In this document: positions 1 to 8,888 of the stretch, piece after piece
Numbering within the stretch: the stretch's first letter is position 1
How the letters are laid out: the number at the start of each line of letters is the position of its first letter
Source: Bog-473 sp963763575
GTDB taxonomy: Bacteria; Actinomycetota; Acidimicrobiia; Acidimicrobiales; RAAP-2
DNA: 64,000 nt
Assembly: GCA_963763575.1 (NCBI GenBank)
Contig: CAVXPD010000005.1
Location: 124,001 to 188,000 of the forward strand
Direction of reading: 5' to 3'
The notes under the pieces: model-generated
The model's database searches: none
What the model saw: only the letters and a program-made list of their open reading frames with translations
What the model was told of the DNA's origin: nothing
Position numbers and translations under genes: made by a program

Positions 1-477
1 CACGAGGTCGGAAACGGCGATGGGCTTCTCGAAGTGGCGCTTCTCCTCGATGAAGCGGCTCTCGCCCGGCCCGTAGGCGAGCGTCTGGTCCTGCAGGGGA
101 CACTCGCCCCCCTTGTCGCAGACCGGGCAGTCGAGCGGGTGGTTGGCCAGCAGGAACTCGAGCACTCCGTCCTGGGCCTTTTTGACCCGGTCGTTGGCCG
201 TGTCGACGACCATGCCCCCGGTCACCTCGACGAAGCACGCCGGGGTGAGCGTGGCGCCGCGCGGCCCGGTGACGTCGACCAGGCACATGCGGCACATGCC
301 GACCGGCGCCATGCGCGGGTGCCAGCAAAAGCGTGGGATGTAGGTGCCGGCGCGCTCAGCCGCCGCGATGAGGAGCTCGCCCTTGTACGCGGTGGTGGAC
401 CGCCCGTCGAGCGTGAAGGAGACACCTTCCTCCTTGTCCACGTCGGTGTGCGGCAACTCGCGGGACGTGTCAGTCAA
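1..477 (-). CDS. nuoG: NADH-quinone oxidoreductase subunit G, N-terminal part (cut by window edge)
   Basis: Complex I peripheral-arm subunit carrying iron-sulfur clusters between NADH and quinone. Only the first ~159 codons are present. They contain the ferredoxin-like [2Fe-2S] domain (Cys51, then GMCRMC giving Cys62/Cys65, then Cys81). This is followed by the His-liganded [4Fe-4S] motif HPLDCPVCDKGGEC (His113, Cys117, Cys120, Cys126). The start chosen is TTG at 477, which overlaps the nuoF stop and has AAGGAAGGGGG about a dozen bases upstream. A GTG at 441 is a weaker alternative with no ribosome-binding site. Last visible gene of the nuoABCDEFG run. Confidence 0.93.
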   Translation of the reverse strand, partial: MTDTSRELPHTDVDKEEGVSFTLDGRSTTAYKGELLIAAAERAGTYIPRFCWHPRMAPVGMCRMCLVDVTGPRGATLTPACFVEVTGGMVVDTANDRVKKAQDGVLEFLLANHPLDCPVCDKGGECPLQDQTLAYGPGESRFIEEKRHFEKPIAVSDLV

Positions 478-1774
478 AGGGGCAACCCCCTTCCTTGACG
501 TGCACCAGGAACTCGTCTCGGAACATACGGATCCCCGACGCGATCGACGACGGGATCGACGGGCCGAGCACGCAGATCGTCGTCTGCTGCGGCGGCCAGG
601 CGACGCCAGGGGAGATGTTGTCGCACAGGTCCATGAGGAGGTCCAGATCTTCCTCGCGGCCCTCTCCGTTCTCAATTCGGAACATGATGCGCTCGAGCCA
701 GCCCGACCCCTCGCGGCACGGCGTGCACTGACCACACGATTCGTTGGTGAAGAACTTGGTGATGCGCCAGGCGGCGCGCACCACGCAGGTGGCCGAGTCC
801 AAGACGACCACCGAGCCCGAGCCGAGCATGGAGCCGGCGTCGCCCACCTCGTCCTGGCCGAGAGGCAGGTCGACCTTGTCCGGCCCGAACCACGGCGCGG
901 AGACGCCGCCGGGGATGAAGGCCTTGAGCGTGTTGGAGCCGCGGATGCCGCCGCCCAGGACGGGCGAGTAGATGAGGTCGTGGAAGGTTGTCTTCACCAT
1001 CTCGAGCTCGTAGTTGCCGGGTTTGCGCACGTGGCCGGCCAACGAAAACAGGCGCGTGCCCGTCGAGCGGCCGCGTCCGAGAGCGGCGAAGGCAGCGCCC
1101 CCGTTGTTGATGATCCACGCGATGTTGGCCATCGTCTCGACGTTGTTCACCACGGTCGGCTCGCCGAACATGCCGATGGACGCCGGGAAGAAGGGCGGCT
1201 TGATGCGCGGGAAGCCGCGCTTGCCCTCGAGCGACTCGAGGAGCGCCGTCTCCTCCCCGCAGATGTAGGCGCCGGCGCCCGGGTGGACGACGACGTCGAG
1301 CGAGAAGCCCGAGCCGAAGATGTCCGACCCCACGGCGCCATACTCGTAGGCCTCGTTGAGCGCCTGCTGCATGCGCTCGAGCCCGAGGGCGAACTCGCCG
1401 CGCAGGTAGATGAACACCTGGCTGACCTGCAGCGCGTAGGCGGAGATGAGCACGCCCTCGAGGATCTCGTGGGGATCGCGCTCGATGAGCATGTGGTCCT
1501 TGAACGTCGCCGGTTCGGACTCGTCCCCGTTGACCACGAGGTAGGTCACCGGGTTCCTGCGCATCATCGACCACTTGCGCCCGGCCGGGAACCCGGCACC
1601 GCCGCGGCCGAGCAGGCTGGCCGCGTCGACCTCGGCGCCCACGGCCTCGGGCGTCATGGTGAGGGCCTTGCGCAGGGCCGTGTAGCCGCCCGTCGCCAGG
1701 TAGCGCTCCATCGTGTACGAATCGTCGAAGCCGAAGCGCGATGTGATGATCTTGGGAGCGTCCGTGATCGCCAT
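470..1774 (-). CDS. nuoF: NADH-quinone oxidoreductase subunit F
   Basis: NADH- and FMN-binding subunit of complex I, 434 residues. It shows the glycine-rich GRGGAGFPAGRKW, the FMN-site stretch NGDESEPATFKD, the GAGAYICGEETALLESLEG block, and SCGQCTPCREG supplying three cysteines of a [4Fe-4S] cluster. The fourth cysteine is in TTICVLG near the C-terminus. The ATG at 1774 shares one base with the nuoE stop (TGATG), so translation is coupled. The stop overlaps the nuoG TTG start. The C-terminal cluster loop reads CVLGPSIP rather than the more usual CALGDAA. Confidence 0.96.
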   Translation of the reverse strand: MAITDAPKIITSRFGFDDSYTMERYLATGGYTALRKALTMTPEAVGAEVDAASLLGRGGAGFPAGRKWSMMRRNPVTYLVVNGDESEPATFKDHMLIERDPHEILEGVLISAYALQVSQVFIYLRGEFALGLERMQQALNEAYEYGAVGSDIFGSGFSLDVVVHPGAGAYICGEETALLESLEGKRGFPRIKPPFFPASIGMFGEPTVVNNVETMANIAWIINNGGAAFAALGRGRSTGTRLFSLAGHVRKPGNYELEMVKTTFHDLIYSPVLGGGIRGSNTLKAFIPGGVSAPWFGPDKVDLPLGQDEVGDAGSMLGSGSVVVLDSATCVVRAAWRITKFFTNESCGQCTPCREGSGWLERIMFRIENGEGREEDLDLLMDLCDNISPGVAWPPQQTTICVLGPSIPSSIASGIRMFRDEFLVHVKEGGCPFD

Positions 1775-2406
1775 CAGGCGTTCGGCCCCCCGTCCTGGGC
1801 GGCGGCGCGGGCGGCCTGCGCGTCGGCCATGGCCGCGCGTTCCGCCACGACGGCGGCCTTGTCGGCCTGCAGTCCCGTGCTGCGCCGCACCCGCACCAAC
1901 GTGCCGTGGGGCGGCACGGTGTCGGCCAGCCGGCCGGCGCGCAGGTCGTCGAGGAGCGCGTCGAAGGTCTCCGGCGTCTGGGCGCCGACGTAGCGGTGGT
2001 TCACCTGCACGCACACGGTCTGGTCGCAGTCGGCCAGGCACTCGGCCTCGTGCAGCGTGAACCATCCGTCGACCGTGGTCCCCCCGGCGCGCACGCCGAG
2101 CTTCGACTCCGCGTGCTCGAGCAGCTCGAGCGCGCCGCCGAGCAGGCAGGCGATGTTCGTGCACACCGACAGCACGTAGGTCCCGACCGGCTCGAGGTGC
2201 AGCATGTCGTAGAAGGAGGCCGTGCCCTGCACCTCGGCCGCCGTGACGCCGCAGAGCTCACCGAGCTCGGCCATGGCCTCGGGACGCAGCCAGCCGTCCT
2301 GTTCCTGGGCCAGATGGCACAGCGCGACAAGCGCGGAGCGCCGGTGGGGATAGAGGGCGACGAGCGCCTCGGCCCGGGCGCGGATGTCCGGGTGGAGATG
2401 GCTCAC
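1774..2406 (-). CDS. nuoE: NADH-quinone oxidoreductase subunit E (24 kDa type)
   Basis: Thioredoxin-fold [2Fe-2S] subunit of the NADH dehydrogenase module, 210 residues. The four cluster ligands appear as SVCTNIAC (C-x4-C) and ECLADC (C-x3-C). An N-terminal helical region precedes the fold, and there is an alanine-rich C-terminal tail of about 30 residues. The GTG start forms a four-base overlap (GTGA) with the nuoD stop. Its stop shares one base with the nuoF start. Same operon and strand as the rest of nuo. Confidence 0.95.
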   Translation of the reverse strand: MSHLHPDIRARAEALVALYPHRRSALVALCHLAQEQDGWLRPEAMAELGELCGVTAAEVQGTASFYDMLHLEPVGTYVLSVCTNIACLLGGALELLEHAESKLGVRAGGTTVDGWFTLHEAECLADCDQTVCVQVNHRYVGAQTPETFDALLDDLRAGRLADTVPPHGTLVRVRRSTGLQADKAAVVAERAAMADAQAARAAAQDGGPNA

Positions 2407-3848
2407 CGGTCCACCTCGCCCATGATGGGGTCGATGGAGGAGATGACGGCGACGGTGTCGGCCATGAGACCACCGCGCAGCAGCAGCGGCAGGCACTGCA
2501 AGTTGACGAAGCTGGGGGCGCGGATGTGCATGCGGTACGGCTTCGACGTGCCGTCGGAGACCAGGTAGCAGCCGAGCTCGCCGCGCGGAGACTCGACGGC
2601 GACGTACACCTCGCCCTCGGGCACCCGGAAACCTTCGGTGAAGATCTTGAAGTGGTGGATGAGCGCCTCCATGCTCTCGTCGATGCGGGCGCGTGGGGGC
2701 GGTGTCACCTTGCGGTCCTGCACCCGGTAGTCGCCGGGGGGCATCATCTCGGCGATCTGGCGGACCATCTTGATCGACTCGCGGATTTCGTTGAGGCGTA
2801 TCGAGTACCGGTCGAAGTTGTCGCCGTAGCTGCCCACGATGACGTCGAAGTCGAGCTTGTCGTAGGCCAGGTACGGCATGGTGCGGCGCAGGTCCCAGGG
2901 CACGCCGGTGGAGCGCAGGATCGGCCCGGTCGCACCGAGAGCGAGCGCCTCCTCCGCCGACATGTTGCCCACCGCCTCGGTGCGCTCGCGGAAGATGGGC
3001 TGACCCGTCAGGAGCTCGTCGTACTCGTAGCTGCGGGCGAGGATCGTCTCGCAGATGATGTCGATGTCGTCTTCCCACCCGTCGGGCAGGTCGGCCGCCA
3101 CGCCGCCGGGGCGGATGAAGTTGTGGTTCATGCGCTGGCCCGAGGTCTTCTCGAAGAAGGCGAGGACCATCTCGCGCTCGCGGAAGCCGTAGATCATCAT
3201 GGACGTCGACCCGAGGTCCAGGCCGTTCGTCGCCATCCAGATGAGGTGGGACGACACCCGGTTCAACTCGCACAGGAGCATGCGGATCCAAGTGGCCCGC
3301 GGCGGCATCTCGACGCCCAGCAAGGCTTCGGTCGCCAGCGAGAAGACCAGCTCGTTAGCCAGCGGCGACAGGTAGTCCATGCGCGTCGTGTTGGTGGCTC
3401 CCGTGACGTAGGTCAACTCCTCCCCGGTCTTCTCCATGCCGGTGTGGAGATAGCCGATCACCGGCTTGGTGCGCAGCACCGTCTCGCCGTCGAGCTCGAG
3501 CATGAGCCGGAGCACGCCGTGGGTCGAGGGGTGCTGGGGTCCCATGTTGATGATCATCGTCTCGTCGTCGCGACGCTCGACGTCAATGTCTGCCGGGTCG
3601 ACGTAGCCGCCTTCGGGGAGTCGAAGGACCGCGCCCACCTCGCTGCGCAGCTCGCCCGCGGTCGTGGTCCCGCGGGGCAAGAGCTCCTGCGCGCCCTCGG
3701 AGGTCTCGGCGACGAAATAGTGCCGCTCCTCGGCCTCGCGGTGTTCTTTCTCAGTCGTCTCGAGACCGAAGTCCCCGGCGTCCGCGGCCGGGGCCTCGGG
3801 CTCCGGGTCGTCGGGCTGGTGCTCGCCGGGCTGGTGCTCGTCGGTCAT
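2403..3848 (-). CDS. nuoD: NADH-quinone oxidoreductase subunit D with long acidic N-terminal extension
   Basis: 49-kDa subunit forming the quinone-binding cleft with NuoB. Core motifs are present: NMGPQHPSTHGVLRL, GYLHTGMEK, RMDYLSP and HFK near the C-terminus. The protein is 481 residues, longer than the usual ~400-440. The first ~95 residues are an acidic, proline- and glutamate-rich segment before the conserved core begins at DDETMIINMGPQH. The ATG at 3848 overlaps the nuoC stop by four bases (ATGA), which supports the long start. No internal start has comparable context. Confidence 0.95.
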   Translation of the reverse strand: MTDEHQPGEHQPDDPEPEAPAADAGDFGLETTEKEHREAEERHYFVAETSEGAQELLPRGTTTAGELRSEVGAVLRLPEGGYVDPADIDVERRDDETMIINMGPQHPSTHGVLRLMLELDGETVLRTKPVIGYLHTGMEKTGEELTYVTGATNTTRMDYLSPLANELVFSLATEALLGVEMPPRATWIRMLLCELNRVSSHLIWMATNGLDLGSTSMMIYGFREREMVLAFFEKTSGQRMNHNFIRPGGVAADLPDGWEDDIDIICETILARSYEYDELLTGQPIFRERTEAVGNMSAEEALALGATGPILRSTGVPWDLRRTMPYLAYDKLDFDVIVGSYGDNFDRYSIRLNEIRESIKMVRQIAEMMPPGDYRVQDRKVTPPPRARIDESMEALIHHFKIFTEGFRVPEGEVYVAVESPRGELGCYLVSDGTSKPYRMHIRAPSFVNLQCLPLLLRGGLMADTVAVISSIDPIMGEVDR

Positions 3849-4366
3849 CGTGGCCCCGGGGCGTCCTTGAACTGGACCGGCACGCGCCCGACGCCGTAGT
3901 CCTTGCGCAGGGGGTGGCCCTCCCAGTCCTCGGGCATGAGGATCCGGGTGAGGTCGGGGTGCCCGTTGAAGACGATGCCCATCAGGTCGTAGGCCTCGCG
4001 CTCCATGGCCTCGGTGCCCGGATAGACGTCGAAGAGGCTGTCGACGGAGGGGTCGGACTCGGGCACCTGCACCCGGACGCGGACGCGCTGGCGCATCGAC
4101 AGCGACAGCAGGTTCACGACGATCTCGAAGCGCTCGGGCTGCACGCCCTCGGGCAGCGACCGGCCCGGGTGGGTGAGGTAGTCCACGGCGCAGAGGTCGG
4201 CGCACAGCTCGAAGCCGGCGTCGCGGAACGCCGCGACCATCCGCTTGTAGGTGTCGCGGCTGGGGAACGCGAGCTGGTCCACGAGGCGGTCGGGCAAGCG
4301 CGGCACCTCGGGCAGCACGCTCGAGGGCGTCACGACCGGGCCGGCGGTCGAGGTCGCGTCGCTCAC
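3845..4366 (-). CDS. nuoC: NADH-quinone oxidoreductase subunit C (30 kDa type)
   Basis: Connecting subunit of the complex I peripheral arm, 173 residues, separate from NuoD rather than fused to it. The signature REAYDLMGIVFNGHPDL and the C-terminal LRKDYGVG block are visible. The GTG at 4366 overlaps the nuoB stop by four bases, and its own stop overlaps the nuoD ATG. The first ~20 residues are low-complexity Ser/Thr/Pro. Confidence 0.95.
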   Translation of the reverse strand: MSDATSTAGPVVTPSSVLPEVPRLPDRLVDQLAFPSRDTYKRMVAAFRDAGFELCADLCAVDYLTHPGRSLPEGVQPERFEIVVNLLSLSMRQRVRVRVQVPESDPSVDSLFDVYPGTEAMEREAYDLMGIVFNGHPDLTRILMPEDWEGHPLRKDYGVGRVPVQFKDAPGPR

Positions 4367-4923
4367 CGCGGCGTGGCCACCCGCACGGCGTCGGGCACGC
4401 TGGGTACCCAGCCACCGGTCGCCTGCTCGCCCGCCGGGACCGAGCTCCCGGGCCGACGAGTGATCTCGCCGGTGCGGATCTTCTCGTGCAGCGTGAGGAT
4501 GGCGTGCAGCAGGGTCTCGGGCGACGGCGGGCACCCGGGGGCATAGACGTCGACCGGGACGATCTGGTCGACGCCCTGCACGATGGCGTAGTTGTTGAAC
4601 ATCCCCCCGGTCGACGCGCAGACACCCATGGAGAGGACCCACTTGGGCTCCATCATCTGGTCGTAGACCTGGCGCAGGACCGGAGCCATCTTCTGCGAGA
4701 CCCGACCGGCGACGATCATGAGGTCGGCCTGGCGCGGCGAAGCGCGGAACACCTCCATGCCGAGACGGCTGATGTCATAGTCCGCGGCCCCGACGGCCAT
4801 CATCTCTATGGCGCAGCAGGCCAGCCCGAAGGTGGCGGGCCACACGCTGTTGCGGCGGGCCCACTTGACCATGTCCTCGAGGCGACCGGTCAGGAAGTTG
4901 TGCTGGAGATCCTCGATCCCCAT
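4363..4923 (-). CDS. nuoB: NADH-quinone oxidoreductase subunit B
   Basis: Carries the terminal [4Fe-4S] cluster N2 that hands electrons to quinone. 186 residues. Ligands are seen as LACCAIEM, MGVCASTGG and YAPGCPPSPE. The ATG at 4923 lies two bases after the nuoA stop. The last ~35 residues are a variable Pro/Gly/Val-rich tail. It sits between nuoA and nuoC in conserved order. Confidence 0.96.
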   Translation of the reverse strand: MGIEDLQHNFLTGRLEDMVKWARRNSVWPATFGLACCAIEMMAVGAADYDISRLGMEVFRASPRQADLMIVAGRVSQKMAPVLRQVYDQMMEPKWVLSMGVCASTGGMFNNYAIVQGVDQIVPVDVYAPGCPPSPETLLHAILTLHEKIRTGEITRRPGSSVPAGEQATGGWVPSVPDAVRVATPR

Positions 4924-4925
4924 CC

Positions 4926-5396
4926 CTAGGCCGCCTCACCCGGGGTCGGGGGCGTCGCGCTGATGCGCGTGATGGTCGACTCCGAGGTGCGGCTCGGCAT
5001 GCCCGGCTGCAGCGTCTTGGGCGGACTCCACGTCAGGGCCCCGTTGGAGATGAGGTACACGAACGACACGAAGACCACGGCGGCGAAGACGATGACCTCG
5101 ATCAGCCCGAAGGTCTCGATCTGGTGGAAGACCACGGCCCAGGGGTAGAGGAACACGATTTCGATGTCGAAGATGATGAAGATCATTGAGACCAGGTAGA
5201 AGCGCACGGGGAAACGCTGGGGCGGCTCGACGTTGGGCACGATGCCGCACTCGTAGGGCGCGAGCTTGGCGGCCGACGGCTTCTTCTTCGGCGCCAGCAT
5301 CCTCGAAGACACGAGCGAGAAGACCGTGAACAAGAAGCCGAGCGCGCCCACGATGAGGATCGGGAGGTACTGGTCCACTGTGAGCGTTTCTACCAT
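4926..5396 (-). CDS. nuoA: NADH-quinone oxidoreductase subunit A
   Basis: Small membrane subunit of complex I, 156 residues, with three hydrophobic segments (about residues 10-32, 68-90 and 95-117). The conserved loop KLAPYECGIVP and the FYLVSMIFIIFDIEIVFLYPW block identify the family. AAGGGG sits about six bases before the ATG at 5396. First gene of the nuo operon. The 68-bp gap to the divergent flavoprotein gene must contain the promoters of both. A serine/threonine-rich C-terminal tail follows the last helix. Confidence 0.95.
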   Translation of the reverse strand: MVETLTVDQYLPILIVGALGFLFTVFSLVSSRMLAPKKKPSAAKLAPYECGIVPNVEPPQRFPVRFYLVSMIFIIFDIEIVFLYPWAVVFHQIETFGLIEVIVFAAVVFVSFVYLISNGALTWSPPKTLQPGMPSRTSESTITRISATPPTPGEAA

Positions 5397-5452
5397 GCGA
5401 CCCCTTAGCCGGGCACATCCGCCGGGCTGGTCAGAGGCCCTGGCAGCGGACC

Positions 5453-5458
5453 TACGAT
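5453..5458 (+). promoter_or_regulatory. -10 box TACGAT of a probable leaderless transcript
   Basis: TACGAT ends six bases before the ATG at 5465, which places the transcription start at or next to the start codon. There is no Shine-Dalgarno sequence. This supports the long N-terminal start of the flavoprotein gene. Confidence 0.5.
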
Positions 5459-5464
5459 GCCCTC

Positions 5465-7063
5465 ATGACGCCTCCCGACGCGACCCCGCCCGACGGCTCC
5501 TCGAAGAAGGCGGGGCGGGCGCCCAAGAAGGCCCCTGCGAAGAAGGCGGCCACCCCGAAGAAGGCCGCCACCGGTGGGGCGGCCAAGCGGGCGGCGGCGA
5601 AGAAGCCCACGAAGAAGGAGAGGGCCGGCGACCCCGCCGCCAAGGCAACCCCCGCCGCCCCGAAGGCCGCCGGCTCGCGGAAGGGCGCCAAGGCGGCGTC
5701 GCGCACACCAGCGAAGAAAACGGGCGCCCGCGACGCCGCCCTGGTCCCGCGTCGCGTTCCGGCCGATCCCGTGCACGACGTCGTGGTCGTGGGAGCCGGG
5801 CCGGCGGGAGCGTCGTGCGGGTACTGGCTGGCCGACGCCGGCTGGGACGTGGTGGTCGTGGAGAAGAAGGTGTTCCCCCGCGAGAAGACCTGCGGCGACG
5901 GGCTCACGCCGCGGGCGGTGCGCCAGCTGGCGGACATGGGACTCGAGAGTGCGCTGGCGGGCTCGCACCGCTACGCGGGGCTCCGCGCCTTCGGGTTCGG
6001 GCAGTGCATCGAGATGCCGTGGCCCGAACACCCCCACTTCCCCGACTACGGCTACACCATCACCCGCCACGACCTCGACGGCCTCGTGGCCGGGCGGGCG
6101 GCCGAGGCCGGGGCGACCCTCCTCCAGGGAACCGAGGTCGTCGGCGTGGTGGTCGACGACGCCGCGGCCTCGGCCTCGGCCGGACCGCTGCCGACCCTGG
6201 CCGGCGTCACCGTCAAGGAGAATGGTGCGGCGCACGGCCGCAGCATCAAGGCGCGCTACGTCGTAGTGGCGGACGGGTCGAACTCGCGGTTGGGCCGGAT
6301 GCTCGGGACGACGCGCCGGCGCGACCTTCCGCTCGGCATGGCGCTGCGCGGCTACTACCGCTCCGAGCGTCACGACGACCCCTTCATCGAGTCGCACCTC
6401 GACATCCGAGACCCCGACGGCAACGTCGTGCCCGGCTACGGCTGGATCTTCCCCATGGGCGACGGGACCGTGAACGTCGGGGTCGGGCTGCTGTCGACCG
6501 AGGCGCGCTGGAAGGGGATCAACACCTCCACGCTGATGGACACGTTCGTCGGCTACGCGCCGGTGTCGTGGGGGTTGTCTCCCGAGGCGAGCCTGGGGCC
6601 GCCGACGGGCGGCAAACTCCCCATGGGGCTCTCGGTCGGTCCGCGGGCAGGCGGCAACGTGCTGGTGGCCGGCGACGCTGGTGGTTCCATCAACCCGTTC
6701 AACGGCGAGGGCATCTCGTACGGCTACGAGACAGGGCGCCTGGCCGCCGCCGCACTGGGCCACGCCCTGACCGGCGCGGGCGAGCGGGCGCTGCGCGACT
6801 ACGACCGCGAGCTCACCGCCGCGTACGGGCCCTACTACAAGGTGGCCCGGGCCTTCGTCCACCTGATCTCGCGCCCCGAGGTGATGCGCGTCTGCGTGAA
6901 CATCGGCATGCGTTCCGACTTGCTCATGAACCAGCTGCTGCGCATCATGGCCAACTTGATGCGGCCGGACGCGGCCGGCCCGGCCGAGATCGGCTACCGC
7001 ACCTTGGAACTGGTTTCGCGCTTCTTGCCCGATCCCGACGTGCTCGAAAGTCCGGCCGCCTGA
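5465..7063 (+). CDS. Geranylgeranyl-reductase-family FAD oxidoreductase with Lys/Ala-rich N-terminal tail
   Basis: 532 residues. From about residue 100 it is a FAD-dependent enzyme of the geranylgeranyl reductase / menaquinone reductase (MenJ) family. It has the dinucleotide-binding VVVGAGPAGAS, the GDGLTPRAV motif and VAGDAGGSINPFNGEGI. The family saturates isoprene units. Placement against nuo, as in other actinobacteria, suggests action on the menaquinone side chain (inference). The first ~95 residues resemble histone H1-like tails: repeats of KKA, PKK and AAKK, very basic and probably disordered. A GTG at 5770 right before the fold would give a tail-less form. The -10 box at 5453 favours the long form. 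Confidence 0.85.
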   Translation: MTPPDATPPDGSSKKAGRAPKKAPAKKAATPKKAATGGAAKRAAAKKPTKKERAGDPAAKATPAAPKAAGSRKGAKAASRTPAKKTGARDAALVPRRVPADPVHDVVVVGAGPAGASCGYWLADAGWDVVVVEKKVFPREKTCGDGLTPRAVRQLADMGLESALAGSHRYAGLRAFGFGQCIEMPWPEHPHFPDYGYTITRHDLDGLVAGRAAEAGATLLQGTEVVGVVVDDAAASASAGPLPTLAGVTVKENGAAHGRSIKARYVVVADGSNSRLGRMLGTTRRRDLPLGMALRGYYRSERHDDPFIESHLDIRDPDGNVVPGYGWIFPMGDGTVNVGVGLLSTEARWKGINTSTLMDTFVGYAPVSWGLSPEASLGPPTGGKLPMGLSVGPRAGGNVLVAGDAGGSINPFNGEGISYGYETGRLAAAALGHALTGAGERALRDYDRELTAAYGPYYKVARAFVHLISRPEVMRVCVNIGMRSDLLMNQLLRIMANLMRPDAAGPAEIGYRTLELVSRFLPDPDVLESPAA

Positions 7064-7099
7064 GCCAGCGGGCTCCCTCGGTCAGTCGCTTCGTCGTCC

Positions 7100-7579
7100 T
7101 CAGGTCCCGAGCTCGGCCCGCAGCGCGGCCGCCTCTTCGGCCAGCCGCGCCTCGGGCACGGCCGGCGTGGACGACCGGTCGAAGGCCTCGCTCTCGAGCG
7201 GCCCACCGGCCCGGGCGTCCTCGATCGGTCGGGGAACGAGGTGGACGTGCAGGTGCGGCACGCCGTTGCCCAGGCTCAGCCAGTTCATTTTGGCCGGGCG
7301 GTAGCGCGCGGCGACCGCTTCCGCCACGAGCCCGACCTCGCCCCAGAAGCCCGCTCGCTCCTCGGCTGACAGCTCGGTCGGCTCGGCCACGTGCCGGCCC
7401 TTCCAGACGACGTACGCGTACCCGGGTCGCACCGGGTAACGCCCCAGATACCCGTCGGCCCAACGGCCCTCGTAGACCCGTACGCCGAACGGCGTCTCGT
7501 CGGCCCCCGGCGCGCACATCGGGCAGCCCTCGCCGCGGCGCAGCGCGTCGAAGTCCTCGGGCCAGCCGGGCGCGCCCAC
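7100..7579 (-). CDS. HIT-family nucleotide hydrolase/transferase
   Basis: 159 residues. It has the histidine triad HLHVHLVPR at about residues 110-118, preceded by NWLSLGNGVP. A CPMC pair near residue 15 could bind zinc. HIT proteins hydrolyse or transfer nucleoside phosphates (AMP-lysine, dinucleoside polyphosphates, galactose-1-P uridylyl transfer). The substrate here is not deducible. The GTG start at 7579 lies seven bases after the hemL stop, so it is the last gene of the heme operon. Confidence 0.85.
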   Translation of the reverse strand: MGAPGWPEDFDALRRGEGCPMCAPGADETPFGVRVYEGRWADGYLGRYPVRPGYAYVVWKGRHVAEPTELSAEERAGFWGEVGLVAEAVAARYRPAKMNWLSLGNGVPHLHVHLVPRPIEDARAGGPLESEAFDRSSTPAVPEARLAEEAAALRAELGT

Positions 7580-7586
7580 CGCCGGT

Positions 7587-8888
7587 TCAGCCGGCCGCGC
7601 CGGCGACCTCGGCCGCCGCGTCGGCGGCGGCCTCGACCACACGCGTGAGGACGGCGTCGTCGTGGGCCAACCCGGGGAACAGCACCTCGTAGGGCCCCGG
7701 CGCCAGGGCCACGCCCCGGCGCAACAGGGCGTGGAAGAGGCGCCCGTAGACCCCGCGCCTCGCCAGCGCCTTCGCGCCCTCGTAGTCCGCCGGCGGTGAC
7801 ACCGGTCCGTCGCCCACGGGCGCCACGAACAGCCCGGCCAGCGGGCCGACCGTCGGGACCGCCGCCGCCAGGCCACCGGAGGCCAGGGCCGACTCGAGCT
7901 CCTTGGCGAACACCGAGACCCGCACCGTGAGCGACTCGTACTCGTCGGGGCCGACGGCCTCCAGCACGGCGAGCCCGGCGGCCGTGGCAAGGGGGTTCCC
8001 CGAGAGCGTTCCGGCCTGGTACACGGGACCCATTGGGGCGAGCTCGGCCATCAGGTCGCGCCCGCCGGCGAAGGCGCCGACGGGCAGCCCACCGCCGATG
8101 ACCTTGCCGAAGCACCAGAGGTCCGGCGTCACGCCCGACCACCCCGCCGCGCCGTCCGCGCCAAGGCGGAAGCCCGTGATCACCTCGTCGAAGATCAACA
8201 GCGCTCCCGCCGCGTCGCACGCCGACCGCAGTCCCTCGAGGAAGCCGGGCGCGGGCGCAACCAGATTCATGTTCGCCGCCACCGGCTCGACGATGACACA
8301 GGCCACGCGCTCGTCCAGCTCGGGCACGGCGTTGTAGGGCACCACTTCGGTGTCGGCCACGGCACCAGCGGAGACGCCGGCCGAGCCGGGCAAACCGAGC
8401 ATGGCCACCCCGCTGCCCCCGCCGGCCAGCAGGCCGTCGGAGTGCCCGTGGTAGCAGCCGTCGAACTTGACGACCCGGTCGCGTCCCGTGGCGCCGCGCG
8501 CCAGGCGGACGGCGCTCATGGCCGCCTCGGTCCCCGATGACACGAGACGCACCTGCTCGACGCCCGGCACTCGCGCGCAGATGGCCTCGGCCAGCAGGAC
8601 CTCTCCCGGTGTCGGGGCGCCGAAAGTGGTGCCGTGGGCCGCCGCGTCGGCGACGGCGCCGGTCACGACCGGGTGTGCGTGGCCGAGCAGGACTGCGCCG
8701 TAGGACTGGACCAGGTCGACGTAGCGGTTCCCCTCGGCGTCGACCACATAGGGGCCCTCGCCGGAGACGACCGTGTAGGGCGTCCCGCCAACGGAGGCGA
8801 AGGAGCGGACCGGCGAGTCCACGCCGCCGGGGATGACGCGGCCCGCCCGCGCGAACCACTCGGCGTTCGTCGGGAGGGCGTCAGCCAC
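7587..8888 (-). CDS. hemL: Glutamate-1-semialdehyde 2,1-aminomutase
   Basis: PLP enzyme converting glutamate-1-semialdehyde to 5-aminolevulinate, second step of the C5 heme pathway after HemA. 433 residues. The PLP lysine lies in FGKVIGGGLPVGAF, with IFDEVITGFR just before it. The N-terminal PGGVDSPVRSF and SSGTEAAMSA motifs are typical. The GTG start at 8888 lies inside the end of hemB (8-bp overlap). Its stop is just upstream of the HIT gene. Confidence 0.96.
   Translation of the reverse strand: MADALPTNAEWFARAGRVIPGGVDSPVRSFASVGGTPYTVVSGEGPYVVDAEGNRYVDLVQSYGAVLLGHAHPVVTGAVADAAAHGTTFGAPTPGEVLLAEAICARVPGVEQVRLVSSGTEAAMSAVRLARGATGRDRVVKFDGCYHGHSDGLLAGGGSGVAMLGLPGSAGVSAGAVADTEVVPYNAVPELDERVACVIVEPVAANMNLVAPAPGFLEGLRSACDAAGALLIFDEVITGFRLGADGAAGWSGVTPDLWCFGKVIGGGLPVGAFAGGRDLMAELAPMGPVYQAGTLSGNPLATAAGLAVLEAVGPDEYESLTVRVSVFAKELESALASGGLAAAVPTVGPLAGLFVAPVGDGPVSPPADYEGAKALARRGVYGRLFHALLRRGVALAPGPYEVLFPGLAHDDAVLTRVVEAAADAAAEVAGAAG

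Noticed and set aside
5397..5464. Rex operator in front of nuoA, expected from Rex control of respiration
   Set aside because: No TGTGAAC-type inverted repeat is present in the gap.
5266..7692. An 808-codon plus-strand frame overlapping nuoA and the flavoprotein gene
   Set aside because: Composition is a shadow (Arg/Gly/Pro) and the in-frame motifs belong to the other reading frame.
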